Assembly (NCBI GenBank): GCA_017849555.1
Contig: JAFIGU010000077.1
Span: 50,758-114,757 of the forward strand
Direction of reading: 5' to 3'
Length of the DNA stretch: 64,000 bases
Origin: Sphingomonas sp.
GTDB lineage: Bacteria > Pseudomonadota > Alphaproteobacteria > Sphingomonadales > Sphingomonadaceae
Every line of letters begins with the position of its first letter. Position 1 is the first letter of the stretch. The notes under the pieces were generated by a model. That model was not told the origin of the DNA. It worked only from the letters and a program-made list of their open reading frames with translations, and searched no databases. Shown here piece by piece: positions 7,671-17,100 of the stretch. The position numbers and the translations under genes were made by a program.

Positions 7671-10058
7671 ATGTCGATCACGCTCGCATTGCTGGCCGCC
7701 GCCGCGCAGGCCGCGCCCGCCGACAATCCGCCCGTTGCGCCCCCGGCACCGCAGACCAATTCGCAGGCCGCGCCGGACGAACAGGAAGATCCCGGCCGGC
7801 TCGGCCCGGCGCAACAGAGCGGGGGCGACATCCTCGTCACCGCGCGGCGCCGCGCCGAAACGATCCAGAGCGTGCCGATCGCGATGTCGGTGATCGGCGG
7901 CAAGGCGGTGTCGGATACCGGCGCCTATAATGTCGGGCGGCTGACGCAGCTCCAGCCGTCGCTGCAATTCTATTCGACCAATCCGCGCAACTCGGCCGCC
8001 AATATCCGCGGGCTTGGTGCGCCGTTCGGGCTGACCAACGACGGGATCGAGCAGGGCGTCGGCATCTATGTCGATCAGGTCTATTACAGCCGCATCGCCT
8101 CGGCGACGTTCGACTTCACCGATACCGACCGGATCGAGATCCTGCGCGGGCCGCAGGGCACGCTCTACGGCAAGAACACCACCGCCGGCGCGATCAACAT
8201 CACCACGCGCAAGCCGAGCTTCGATACCGAGGCGCGCTTCGAGGTGAGCGGCGGCAATTACGATTTCTTCCAGGCGAAGGGCTCGATCTCCGGCCCGCTG
8301 GTCGGCGATGTCGTGGCGGGGCGCTTCTCGGCCTCGTTCACCACGCGGCGCGGGACGATCTGGAACACGACGCAGGAGCAATGGCAGAACAGCCAGGACA
8401 ATCTCAGCCTGCGCGGCCAGATGCTGTTCCGTGCGGCGTCCAACCTCGATATCACGCTCTACGCCGATTATAACCGCCAGGCGCCGACCTGCTGCGTGCA
8501 ATATTATGCGCGCCTCGCGCCGACCCAGCGCCCCGCCAACCGGCAATATACCGCGCTTGCCGCCGCGGCGGGCTATGCCGTCCCCTCGACCAATGCCTTC
8601 GATCGCATCACCGATGTCGATACGCCGCTACGCGCGCGGCAGAAGCTCGGCGGCGCCTCGATGGTGGCGAATTGGGACCTCGGCCCGGCGACACTGACCT
8701 CGGTCACCGCGTGGCGCTTCTGGAACTGGGACCCGTCGAACGACCGCGACTTCATCGGGCTGCCGATCACCACCGTGTCGGCCAATCCGTCGCAGCAGGA
8801 CCAATATAGCCAGGAAATCCGCCTCGGCTCGAACGGCAAGCATGCGATCGATTACACGGTCGGGATGTTCTATTTCTATCAGACGATCGATACGCAGGGG
8901 CTGCAGGTGCAGGGGCCGGCGGCGAGCGCGTGGCTGCTCAACCCGACCAGCGCGGCGGCGAAGAACCCGGCGACGCTCAACGGTCTCACCTCGCGCAACA
9001 CGATCGGCTTCAAGAACACCTCCGCCGCCTTGTTCGGCAAGCTGACCTGGCATGTCACCGACAAGTTGCAGATCTCGCCGGGCGCGCGGCTCAATTACGA
9101 CAAGAAGGAAGGTTCCTACGTCTCGATCGTGACCAACGGGCAGGGCAGCACCAACCTGACGAGCGATCAGCGCGGGGTGCTCGCGCCGCAGAGCTATGCC
9201 CCGAAATTCGACAATTGGAATTTCTCGGGCGACATCACGCTCGCCTATGAATTCTCCCCCGACGTCCACAGCTATGCGACCTATGCGCGCAGCTATAAAT
9301 CGGGCGGGATCAACCTCTCCGGGCTGCCGCTCGACGCGAACAACAATCCGATCCTCTCCACCGCGACGGTGAAGCCGGAGACGGTCAACCATTATGAACT
9401 CGGCCTCAAGACCCAGTTGCTCGATCGCCGCGCGACGATCAACCTCGCCGCCTTCTGGACCGATATCTACGATTATCAGGCGACGGTGAACAATTTCCAG
9501 CTCGCGGTGCTGCGCGGCTATCTCGCCAACGCCGGCAAGGTGCGGACGCGCGGCATCGAGTTCGATTCGGCGTTCCGCCCGACCAGCGGGCTCAACCTCT
9601 ACGTCAACGGTGCCTATACCGACGCCAAATATGTCCGCTTCGCCAATGCGCCGTGCCCGCCCGAGCTGTCGGGCGGCAGCAACAGTCCGCCGTTCTGCGA
9701 TATTTCCGGCCAGCGGCTGCCGGGTGTGTCGAAATGGGCGTTCAGCTATGGCGCGGAATATAACTGGCCGGCCGGCGACGGGCAGGTCTATGTCGGCTAC
9801 GACGGCAGCTATCGCTCGGATTTCTCGTCCAATCCGTCACCCTCGGCCTATATGAACATCGCGGGCTATTCGCTGTCCAACTTCCGTCTCGGCTATCGCA
9901 AGGGCGACAAGCTCAACATCTTCGCCTGGGTGCGCAACGCGTTCGACCAGAATTATTATGAGCTGCTGACAACGCAATCGGGCAACACCGGGCTGATCGT
10001 CGGCCAGCCGGGCGATCCGCGGACCTTTGGCGTGACGCTATCGTTCGGGATCAACTGA
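7671..10058 (+). CDS. TonB-dependent outer-membrane receptor
   Basis: A 795-residue gated barrel that imports a ligand using TonB/ExbBD energy. The ATG at 7671 is preceded by AGGGA and opens a signal peptide (MSITLALLAAAAQAAPA), followed by a Pro/Gln-rich linker. The TonB-box region DILVTARRRAE comes next. The plug domain contains IRGLG, the DRIEILRGPQGTLYGKN signature and AGAINITTRKP. The rest is a 22-strand barrel with many aromatic residues, ending TFGVTLSFGIN. An in-frame ATG at 7617 exists but gives a non-signal-like N-terminus. No transport, siderophore or polysaccharide genes adjoin it, so the substrate is unknown. It is transcribed divergently from hsp20 and ends before a GC-rich hairpin. 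Confidence 0.93.
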   Translation: MSITLALLAAAAQAAPADNPPVAPPAPQTNSQAAPDEQEDPGRLGPAQQSGGDILVTARRRAETIQSVPIAMSVIGGKAVSDTGAYNVGRLTQLQPSLQFYSTNPRNSAANIRGLGAPFGLTNDGIEQGVGIYVDQVYYSRIASATFDFTDTDRIEILRGPQGTLYGKNTTAGAINITTRKPSFDTEARFEVSGGNYDFFQAKGSISGPLVGDVVAGRFSASFTTRRGTIWNTTQEQWQNSQDNLSLRGQMLFRAASNLDITLYADYNRQAPTCCVQYYARLAPTQRPANRQYTALAAAAGYAVPSTNAFDRITDVDTPLRARQKLGGASMVANWDLGPATLTSVTAWRFWNWDPSNDRDFIGLPITTVSANPSQQDQYSQEIRLGSNGKHAIDYTVGMFYFYQTIDTQGLQVQGPAASAWLLNPTSAAAKNPATLNGLTSRNTIGFKNTSAALFGKLTWHVTDKLQISPGARLNYDKKEGSYVSIVTNGQGSTNLTSDQRGVLAPQSYAPKFDNWNFSGDITLAYEFSPDVHSYATYARSYKSGGINLSGLPLDANNNPILSTATVKPETVNHYELGLKTQLLDRRATINLAAFWTDIYDYQATVNNFQLAVLRGYLANAGKVRTRGIEFDSAFRPTSGLNLYVNGAYTDAKYVRFANAPCPPELSGGSNSPPFCDISGQRLPGVSKWAFSYGAEYNWPAGDGQVYVGYDGSYRSDFSSNPSPSAYMNIAGYSLSNFRLGYRKGDKLNIFAWVRNAFDQNYYELLTTQSGNTGLIVGQPGDPRTFGVTLSFGIN

Positions 10059-10066
10059 ACTTTTTT

Positions 10067-10094
10067 CTCCCCTCCCTTGAACGGGGGAGGGGAG
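10067..10094. repeat. GC-rich hairpin behind the TonB receptor
   Basis: A 10-bp perfect inverted repeat (CTCCCCTCCC and its complement, 8-base loop) is preceded by TTTTTT on the plus strand. A relative stands at 17669-17697 with the same lead-in AACTTTT. On the minus strand the preceding T-run reads as an A-run, so it is not a textbook terminator in either direction. It is probably a dispersed dyad element. Confidence 0.6.
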
Positions 10095-10126
10095 GTTATA
10101 AATTCCTATTGTCCTGAAACGGCAAA

Positions 10127-10309
10127 CGCCCGGATCGGTATTCCGACCCGGGCGCCTGCGTGACGATCGCTCGTCAGCCCCCTATCCCGTCGCAGCCCGC
10201 GCGCTTCTTGCGAAGCGGGGCGGTGACATTCCCCGAACCACGGCCTTTGCCTGTGTGCCAGTGCGCTATTGCTACTAAGCCACACGGGTCGGTGTCGATG
10301 AAAATGAAC
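10127..10309 (-). ncRNA. Candidate structured non-coding RNA of unknown family
   Basis: On the minus strand this gap between the TonB receptor and lolC contains an 8-bp closing stem (CCGACCCG at 10285-10292 with its complement at 10143-10150). Two perfect 6-bp hairpins are capped by GNRA tetraloops: CGCTTC-GCAA-GAAGCG at 10202-10217 and TGACGA-GCGA-TCGTCA at 10160-10175. A third hairpin closes with GTGTG/CACAC. A 12-bp terminator stem (10127-10154, complete with one G-U pair only on the minus strand) is followed by TTTGCCGTTT. TATTTA at 10316-10321 could be the -10. No gene follows on this strand, so it is not an ordinary riboswitch. It lacks the hallmark segments of SRP RNA, RNase P RNA or tmRNA. 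Confidence 0.5.
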
Positions 10310-10420
10310 GCCAGCTAAATAGATTGTCCGCGCCCTGTGACGATTCCGCCACAGCGTTGCCCAGGCGCGGCCAGCGCACGGAGGTTGCCAGCCGCGCGCG
10401 GCGCCGATAGACGGTGCGGC

Positions 10421-11671
10421 ATGATCCTGTCGCGCTATGAACGGATGATCGCGCGGCGCTATCTGCTTCCGGGCAAAGGGGAACGCTTCATCGTTCTCGT
10501 CGCCGGCTTCAGCCTCGGCGCGGTGATGCTTGGCGTCGCCGCGCTCGTCATCGTAATGAGCGTGATGAACGGCTTCCGCGCCGAACTGTTCGACAAGATC
10601 GTCGGGCTCAACGGCCATGCGGTGGTGCAGGGCATCGACGGGCGGCTCGCCGACTGGCAGCAGATCGCGCGCTGGGCGAAGGAAACGCCCGGCGTCACCA
10701 GCGCCGTCCCGCTGATCGATCAGCCCCTGATGTCGAGCTATAACGGCCGGGTCGAGGGCATTTTGGTACGCGGGATGCGCGTATCGGATATCCGCAACAA
10801 TTCGACGATCGGGCAGAAGGTCGTCGCCGGCTCGCTCGCCGATCTGAAGCCGGGCAGCGGCAATGTCGCGATCGGCGCGCGGCTGGCGGAGGCGCTGGGC
10901 GCGACCGTCGGGTCGCAGATCACGCTGATCAATCCCTCGGGCCAGTCGACCCCGTTCGGCACGGTGCCGCGCTACGTGAGCTACAATGTCGCCGCGATCT
11001 TCGAGATCGGGGTCTACGACTACGACAAAGCCTATGTGATCATGCCGATCGAGGATGCGCAGACGCTGCTGCTGCTCGGCGATACGGTCGGGATGGTCGA
11101 ATTGCAGACCGATAACCCGGACAAGGTGGCGCAGATCCTCGCCCCGCTCGCGCAGAAGGTCGGGCGGCTCGGGGTGATCACCGACTGGCGGCAGATGAAC
11201 GCGCAATTGTTCGATGCGCTCGCGGTCGAGCGGGTGGCGATGTTCACCGTCTTGTGCATCATCATCCTCGTCGCGGCATTCAATATCGCCAGTTCGCTGA
11301 TCATGCTGGTCCGCGCCAAGACGCGCGACATCGCGATCCTGCGCACGATGGGGGCGACGCGCGGCGGGATGATGCGGATCTTCATGACCGTCGGGATCTC
11401 GATCGGCGCGCTCGGCATCGTCGCCGGGCTGATCCTCGGTTCGATCTTCCTCTTCTATCGTCAGGCGGTGGTGAATTTCGTCCAGCTCGTCACCGGGCAG
11501 AATCTGTGGGATCCGTCGATCCGCTATCTCACCGAATTGCCGTCCAAGCCCGATCCGGTGGAGATCGTCGCGATCGTGCTGATCACCGCGCTGATGACCG
11601 TGCTGGCGACGCTCTATCCCGCGTACAAGGCGGCGAGCACCGATCCGGTGCAGGTGCTGCGCTATGAGTGA
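10421..11671 (+). CDS. lolC: Lipoprotein-releasing ABC transporter permease LolC/LolE type
   Basis: Integral-membrane subunit of the Lol transporter that extracts mature lipoproteins from the inner membrane and hands them to LolA. The 416-residue protein starts at ATG 10421 ([18 protein letters not shown]), with no clear SD. A membrane segment at about residues 22-45 is followed by a large periplasmic domain ([20 protein letters not shown] onward). Three C-terminal membrane segments form the FtsX domain, with a conserved [20 protein letters not shown] coupling region. It ends PVQVLRYE, and its stop overlaps the lolD start. Only one permease gene is present here, as in alphaproteobacteria that use a single LolC/E-type (LolF-like) permease. 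Confidence 0.93.
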   Translation: MILSRYERMIARRYLLPGKGERFIVLVAGFSLGAVMLGVAALVIVMSVMNGFRAELFDKIVGLNGHAVVQGIDGRLADWQQIARWAKETPGVTSAVPLIDQPLMSSYNGRVEGILVRGMRVSDIRNNSTIGQKVVAGSLADLKPGSGNVAIGARLAEALGATVGSQITLINPSGQSTPFGTVPRYVSYNVAAIFEIGVYDYDKAYVIMPIEDAQTLLLLGDTVGMVELQTDNPDKVAQILAPLAQKVGRLGVITDWRQMNAQLFDALAVERVAMFTVLCIIILVAAFNIASSLIMLVRAKTRDIAILRTMGATRGGMMRIFMTVGISIGALGIVAGLILGSIFLFYRQAVVNFVQLVTGQNLWDPSIRYLTELPSKPDPVEIVAIVLITALMTVLATLYPAYKAASTDPVQVLRYE

Positions 11672-12338
11672 CGCGGTCCTCGAAACGATCGGTCTCGCCC
11701 GCAGCTTCACCCAGGGCGGCGAAACAATCGAGGTATTGCGCGGGGTTAACCTGGCGGTTGCGCCGGGCGAGATCGTCGCGCTGCTCGGCCCCTCCGGCTC
11801 GGGCAAGTCGACCTTGCTCCAGGCGGTCGGGCTGCTCGAAGGCGGGTTCGAGGGTTCGATCCGCATCGCCGGGGCGGAGGCGGCGCAGCTCGATTCGCAT
11901 CAACGCACCGTCGTCCGCCGCGACCGGCTCGGTTTCGTCTATCAGTTCCACCATCTGCTGCCCGATTTCGACGCGCGCGAGAATGTCGTGCTGCCCCAAC
12001 TGATCCACGGCGCGGGGCAGGCGGAAGCGGAGGCGCGCGCCGATGCGTTGCTCGCCGCGCTCGGCCTCGGCCACCGGCTGACGCACCGCCCGAGCCAGCT
12101 TTCGGGCGGCGAGCAGCAGCGCGTCGCGGTCGCCCGCGCGCTCGCCAACCGGCCCGCGTTGGTGCTGGCCGACGAGCCGACGGGCAATCTCGACGAGCAG
12201 ACCGCCGATGTCGTGCTCGCCGAATTCCTGCGGCTGGTGCGCGGCGAGGGCTCGGCGGCGCTGGTCGCGACGCATAACGAACGGCTGGCGGCGAAGATGG
12301 ATCGCGTCGTCCGGCTCCACGACGGGGTATTGCAATGA
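11664..12338 (+). CDS. lolD: Lipoprotein-releasing ABC transporter ATPase LolD
   Basis: ATP-hydrolysing subunit (224 residues) powering lipoprotein release by LolC/E. All ABC motifs are visible: Walker A G42-PSGSGKST-50, signature [16 protein letters not shown], Walker [13 protein letters not shown], and the H-loop histidine in LVATHNE. The LolD-type stretch [16 protein letters not shown] (Q-loop region) is typical. Translation overlaps lolC upstream and the GNAT gene downstream (ATGA), making a compact operon. Confidence 0.95.
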   Translation: MSDAVLETIGLARSFTQGGETIEVLRGVNLAVAPGEIVALLGPSGSGKSTLLQAVGLLEGGFEGSIRIAGAEAAQLDSHQRTVVRRDRLGFVYQFHHLLPDFDARENVVLPQLIHGAGQAEAEARADALLAALGLGHRLTHRPSQLSGGEQQRVAVARALANRPALVLADEPTGNLDEQTADVVLAEFLRLVRGEGSAALVATHNERLAAKMDRVVRLHDGVLQ

Positions 12339-12928
12339 ACGTGTGGCGTGACGCGCCGACCTTGCGGGGGCGGCATGTCACGCTGCGCCCGCTGACGCTC
12401 GAGGATCGCGACGCGGTGGTCGCGGCGGCGGCGGACGGCGGTCTGACCGAATTGTTCTTCACCAACGTTTCCGGGCTCGCCGATCCCGACAAATTCCTGG
12501 CGGCGGCGTTCCGCGAGCGCGATTACGGGCGCGCGATGCCCTTCGCCGTCGAAACCCCCGACGGGCGCGTGGTGGGGCTCACCCGATTGATGCGGATGCA
12601 CGAGCAGCATCGCCGGGTGGAGATCGGCGGCACCTTCTATGCGCGCTCGGTCCAGCGCACCGGGGTCAATACCGAGGCGAAGAAGCTGCTGCTGACCCAC
12701 GCCTTCGAGGTGCTGGGGTGCAATGTCGTGCAGATCCGCACCGACTGGTTCAATCGCAATTCGCAGCGCGCGATCGAGCGGCTCGGGGCGAAGCGCGACG
12801 GGGTGCTGCGCGCGCATCAAATGCTCGACGGGCGAGTGCGCGATCTGGTGGTCTATTCGATCATCGCTTGCGAATGGCCTGGGGTGCGTGTCAATTTGGA
12901 ACATCTGCTGGCGCGTCATCAGGGGTAA
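12335..12928 (+). CDS. GNAT N-acetyltransferase, RimJ/RimL-like
   Basis: Acetyl-CoA-dependent N-acetyltransferase of 197 residues. The fold follows the RimJ/RimL (Acetyltransf_3) layout: [15 protein letters not shown] at the N-terminus, [20 protein letters not shown] for the central beta strands, and [19 protein letters not shown] with [20 protein letters not shown] for the C-terminal half. The latter contains the N-x-x-S-x-x-x-I-x-x-x-G pattern of this subfamily. The target (ribosomal protein N-terminus, small amine or antibiotic) cannot be told. Its ATGA overlap with lolD and short gap to the peroxidase gene place it in the lol operon, though a functional link is not obvious. Confidence 0.85.
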   Translation: MNVWRDAPTLRGRHVTLRPLTLEDRDAVVAAAADGGLTELFFTNVSGLADPDKFLAAAFRERDYGRAMPFAVETPDGRVVGLTRLMRMHEQHRRVEIGGTFYARSVQRTGVNTEAKKLLLTHAFEVLGCNVVQIRTDWFNRNSQRAIERLGAKRDGVLRAHQMLDGRVRDLVVYSIIACEWPGVRVNLEHLLARHQG

Positions 12929-12954
12929 TCATCCGGGGTAAAAGGGGAAGGGCG

Positions 12955-13434
12955 ATGGAGGCGATCACCGATTTCGAGGTCAAGGCGGCGGACGGCGGGA
13001 CGGCGGCGCTCGATACGTGGCGCGGCAAGGTGCTGCTGATCGTCAACACCGCGTCCAAATGCGGCTTCACCCCGCAATATGAGGGGCTCGAAGCGCTCCA
13101 CCGCAAATATGCCGATCGCGGGTTCGAGGTGCTGGCGTTTCCCTGCAACCAGTTCGGTGCGCAGGAACCGGGCGATGCGGCGGAGATCGCCAATTTCTGC
13201 TCGCTGACCTATGACGTGACCTTCCCGGTCTTCGCCAAGATCGAGGTCAACGGGCCGAACGCCGATCCGCTGTTCGAACGGCTCAAGAGCGACGCGCCCG
13301 GGCTGCTCGGATCGAAGGCGATCAAGTGGAACTTCACCAAGTTTCTCGTCAATCGCGAGGGGCAGACAGTGGCGCGCTACGCCCCGACGACCAAACCGGC
13401 CGATATCGAGGCGGATATCGAGAAGTTGCTGTAG
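12955..13434 (+). CDS. Glutathione/thioredoxin peroxidase (GPx family)
   Basis: Thiol peroxidase that reduces hydroperoxides. The start ATG at 12955 follows GGGGAAGGG, giving 159 residues. The catalytic Cys36 sits in NTASKCGFTPQY (Cys instead of selenocysteine). Gln66 lies in FPCNQFG and Trp in WNFTKFLV, completing the Cys-Gln-Trp-Asn centre. Cys64 and a further Cys in NFCSLTYDV may act as resolving cysteine, as in thioredoxin-dependent bacterial GPx. No signal peptide is seen. It lies 26 bases after the GNAT gene and probably ends the lolCD transcript. Confidence 0.94.
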   Translation: MEAITDFEVKAADGGTAALDTWRGKVLLIVNTASKCGFTPQYEGLEALHRKYADRGFEVLAFPCNQFGAQEPGDAAEIANFCSLTYDVTFPVFAKIEVNGPNADPLFERLKSDAPGLLGSKAIKWNFTKFLVNREGQTVARYAPTTKPADIEADIEKLL

Positions 13435-13513
13435 GCTCTACTCCCCTGCGTCCCCGCCCAGGCGGGGACCCAGTCTGGCTCGGGGGCACAAGATACGGCC
13501 CGATCGCGCGCCT

Positions 13514-14056
13514 TCACTCGCCCAGTCGGAGGCTTTCGCCGCGGTGGTCGAGCGCGAACATCGTCCAGGTCGCGCCCGACAACAGAAAGCTGAATCCAAG
13601 CAAGATGCCCGGCAACGCGAGCGCCGCGACCGGCATGCTGTAGATGATATAGCCGGCGAACAGCAGGTTGAGCACGCCCAGCGCGATCATCAGCCCGCGC
13701 CCGCGGCGGAAGCGGACGCCCCAGGCGAGGTCCGTCACCCCGCGCACGATCAGGAACAGCGCGAGCAGCAACGTCAGCGAGATCGCGCCGACCATCGGCT
13801 GGAACATCATCACCAGCCCGCCGAGCAGCGAGAGCAGCCCGACGATGACGGCATAGCCGCGCCCTTCATGCCCCTTGCCGAACACGCCGGCGAGCAGTGA
13901 GAACAACCCTGCCGCGATCAGATAGGCACCGATTACGATCGTCGCGGCGAAGGTCGCCGGGATCGGCAGGAAGATCGCGATTATCCCGAGCAGCAGCGAA
14001 ACGACGCCGTAGGCGAGAATCCAGCCCCAGCCGATCCCGCGCGCCGAATCCGTCAT
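13514..14056 (-). CDS. HdeD/DUF308 family membrane protein
   Basis: A 180-residue integral membrane protein with about six hydrophobic segments (for example ILAYGVVSLLLGIIAIFLPI and VIVGLLSLLGGLVMMFQP), matching the DUF308 pattern of E. coli HdeD, an acid-stress membrane protein of unclear mechanism. Each repeat pair has the small-residue GxxxLxxGIIAI pattern. SD AGGGGAGA precedes the ATG. An EcfG-type general-stress promoter lies directly upstream (GGAAC-N16-CGTT), supporting a stress role. It is monocistronic, divergent from dnaE, and convergent with the peroxidase gene. Confidence 0.88.
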   Translation of the reverse strand: MTDSARGIGWGWILAYGVVSLLLGIIAIFLPIPATFAATIVIGAYLIAAGLFSLLAGVFGKGHEGRGYAVIVGLLSLLGGLVMMFQPMVGAISLTLLLALFLIVRGVTDLAWGVRFRRGRGLMIALGVLNLLFAGYIIYSMPVAALALPGILLGFSFLLSGATWTMFALDHRGESLRLGE

Positions 14057-14083
14057 GATCGCTCTCCCCTGTTACGAGGTCGT

Positions 14084-14108
14084 AACGTCCACCGAATTCT
14101 CCGGTTCC
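14084..14108 (-). promoter_or_regulatory. EcfG-type general stress promoter of the hdeD-like gene
   Basis: Minus-strand GGAAC (14104-14108), a 16-base spacer and CGTT (14084-14087) match the alphaproteobacterial EcfG (sigma-EcfG/PhyR system) promoter exactly. The ATG is about 28 bases downstream of the -10. Confidence 0.72.
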
Positions 14109-14147
14109 GCGCTGGTCGAATCGCGTGCGCGCCACTAGCTTCGCTGC

Positions 14148-17100
14148 ATGCCGCATTCCGCGTTCGTTCCGCTCCGTATCTTCTCCTCCTACACGATGCT
14201 CGACGGGGCGATCGAGCCCAAGGCGATCGCCAAGCGCGCGGCGGCGCTCGGCTTTCCCGCGGCGGCGCTGACCGACCGCAACGGGCTTTATGCGGCGATG
14301 TCCTATTCCGACGCGGCATGCGACGCGGGGGTGCAGCCGGTGATCGGGGTGATGCTGGGGGTGGCGCGGCCGGATTTGCCCGATGGCGTGGCGCCGATCT
14401 TCGACTGGCTCGCGCTCTACGCGCAGAATGCCACCGGCTATGACAACCTCTGCGCGCTGGTCAGCATGGCGCACCTCGATCGCCCGATCGAGCAGGTGCC
14501 GCACGTCGACTTCGCGACGCTGGCGAAGCACAGCGACGGACTGATCGCGCTCACCGCGGGCGGGGAGGGCGGGCTGGCCCGGCTCTATGCCGAGGACCAG
14601 CCGGCACGCGCCGAGGCCTATGCCGACCGGCTGGAGGGTTTGTTCCCCGATCGTCTCTATATCGAGATCGTCCGCCGGCTCGACGAGGTGGAGGGGCGCG
14701 CCGAGCCGCATCTGCTCGATCTCGCTTATGCGCGTAACCTCCCGCTCGTTGCGACCAATCCGTGTTGCTTCGCCGAGCGCGATTTCCTTGACGCGCATGA
14801 CGCGATGCTGTGCATCGCCAATTCGACCTATGTCGAAAGCGACGACCGCCCCAAAAGCTCGCCCGATGCGTGGATGAAGCCGGCGAATGAGATGCGCGCG
14901 CTGTTCGCCGATCTGCCTGAGGCGATCGCCAATACATTGGTCGTCGCGCAGCGCTGCGCGGTCGCCGCGCCGAAGCGCAAGCCGATCCTCCCCAGCCTTG
15001 CCGGGGACCGCGAGGGCGAGGCGGCAATGCTGCGCAACGACGCGTCGGCCGGGCTGGAGGAACGGCTTCGCCGGATCGAGGAGCTCGGTGCCGCCCCGGC
15101 CGAGGCGGACTGGAAGGAGGTCTATCGCAAGCGGCTGGAATTCGAGCTGGATGTCATCATCCAGATGGGCTTCCCCGGCTACTTCCTGATCGTTGCCGAT
15201 TTCATCAAATGGGCCAAGGAACGCGACATTCCGGTGGGGCCAGGGCGCGGCTCGGGCGCCGGGTCGGTGGTGGCCTGGTCGCTGACGATCACCGATCTCG
15301 ATCCGATCCGGCTGGGGCTGCTGTTCGAACGCTTCCTCAACCCCGAACGCGTCTCGATGCCCGATTTCGACATCGACTTCTGCGAAACGCGGCGCGGCGA
15401 GGTGATCCGCTACGTGCAGGAGAAATACGGCCGCGATCAGGTCGCGCAGATCATCACCTTCGGGAAGCTCAAGGCGCGCGCGGTGCTCAAGGATACCGGG
15501 CGCGTGCTGCAGATGAGCTATGGCCAGGTCGATCGCCTCGCGAAGCTCGTCCCCAACCACCCGACCGATCCCTGGACGCTGGAACGCGCGCTCAACGGCG
15601 TTTCCGATCTCGCGCGGGAATATGCCAACGACAATGATGTCCGCCGGCTGCTCGATCTGGCGATGAAGCTGGAGGGGCTGCCGCGCCACTCCTCGACCCA
15701 CGCCGCGGGGGTGGTGATCGGGGACCGCCCGCTGGCGCAGCTCGTCCCGCTCTATCGCGATCCGCGTTCGGACATGCCGGTCACCCAGTTCGACATGAAA
15801 TATGTCGAGGGCGCGGGGCTGGTGAAATTCGACTTCCTCGGGCTCAAGACCCTCTCGGTGCTCAAGAAGGCGGTCGAGATGCTCGCGCAGCGCGGGATCT
15901 CGGTCGATCTCGATGCGCTCGGCTGGGATGACGAGGAAACCTACGAACTGCTCCAGGCGGGCAATACCGTCGGGGTGTTCCAGGTGGAATCGGAGGGGAT
16001 GCGGCGCACGCTCTCTGCGGTCCGCCCGACGGTGTTCGAGGATATCATCGCGCTCGGCGCGCTCTATCGCCCCGGCCCGATGGACAATATCCCGATGTTC
16101 GGCCGCCGCAAGAACGGGCAGGAGGAGATCGCTTATCCCCACCCGTTGCTCGAGCCGATCCTGAAGGAGACCTATGGGATTTTCGTCTATCAGGAACAGG
16201 TGATGCAGGCGGCGCAGGTGCTTGCGGGCTATACGCTCGGCGGCGCCGACCTGTTGCGTCGCGCGATGGGCAAGAAGATCAAGGCCGAGCTGGACGCGCA
16301 GCGCGCGATCTTCGTCGAGGGCTGCGCCAACACCAACAAGATCCCCGCCGGCAAGGCCAATGAACTGTTCGACTTGATCGACAAGTTCGCCGGCTATGGC
16401 TTCAACAAGAGCCACGCTGCGGCCTATGCCTTGCTCACCTATCAGACGGCGTGGTTCAAAGCGCATTACCCGCATGAATTCTTTGCGGCTTCAATGTGTT
16501 ACGATATCCATCTGACCGACAAGCTGGCGGTGTTCGTCGATGACATGCGGCGAATGGGGATCGAATGCCTGCCGCCCGACATCAATCGCAGCGAGGCGGA
16601 ATTCGTCGTCGAGGTCGACGATCACGGCGCGCCGGCGGTGCGTTATGCGCTCGCCGCGTTGAAGTCGGTCGGCGAGGGGGCGATGGAAAAGCTCGTCGCC
16701 GAGCGCGAGGCGAACGGCCGGTTCAAGAGCCTCGACGATCTCGCGCATCGTGTCGATCCGCGGCTGCTCAACAAGCGCCAGCTCGAAACGCTGGCGGCGG
16801 GCGGGGCGTTCGATTTGCTCGAACCCAACCGTGCCGGGGTGTTCGCGGTGGCCGAGACGATTCTCGCGGTCGCCGCGCGGACCGAGGAGGCGCGGACCAG
16901 CGGGCAGGGCGGGCTGTTCGGCGAGGCGAGCCACGCCGGTGACGCGATCAAGCTGCCGCGCTCGGTGCATTGGAGCATGGCGCAGAAGATGGAGCAGGAG
17001 AAGGAAGCGTTCGGCTTCTATTTCTCCGCCCACCCGGTCGATCGCCACGCGCATCTCGCCAGGATGCACGGCGCGCGGCAATTCGCGGCATTGGGCGAAT

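Noticed and set aside
10127-10309. Riboswitch interpretation of the structured region
   Set aside because: On the strand where the terminator and GNRA loops are formed, no gene follows, so a cis-acting switch has nothing to control.
10106-11866. Minus-strand open frame of 586 codons spanning lolC and the structured RNA candidate
   Set aside because: Low-complexity Arg/Asp/His composition opposite a clear permease gene; no start context.
13866-16475. Long minus-strand open frame (869 codons) opposite dnaE
   Set aside because: It is a GC-bias shadow: composition is His/Arg/Asp-rich with no family motif, and the opposite strand carries a complete DnaE.
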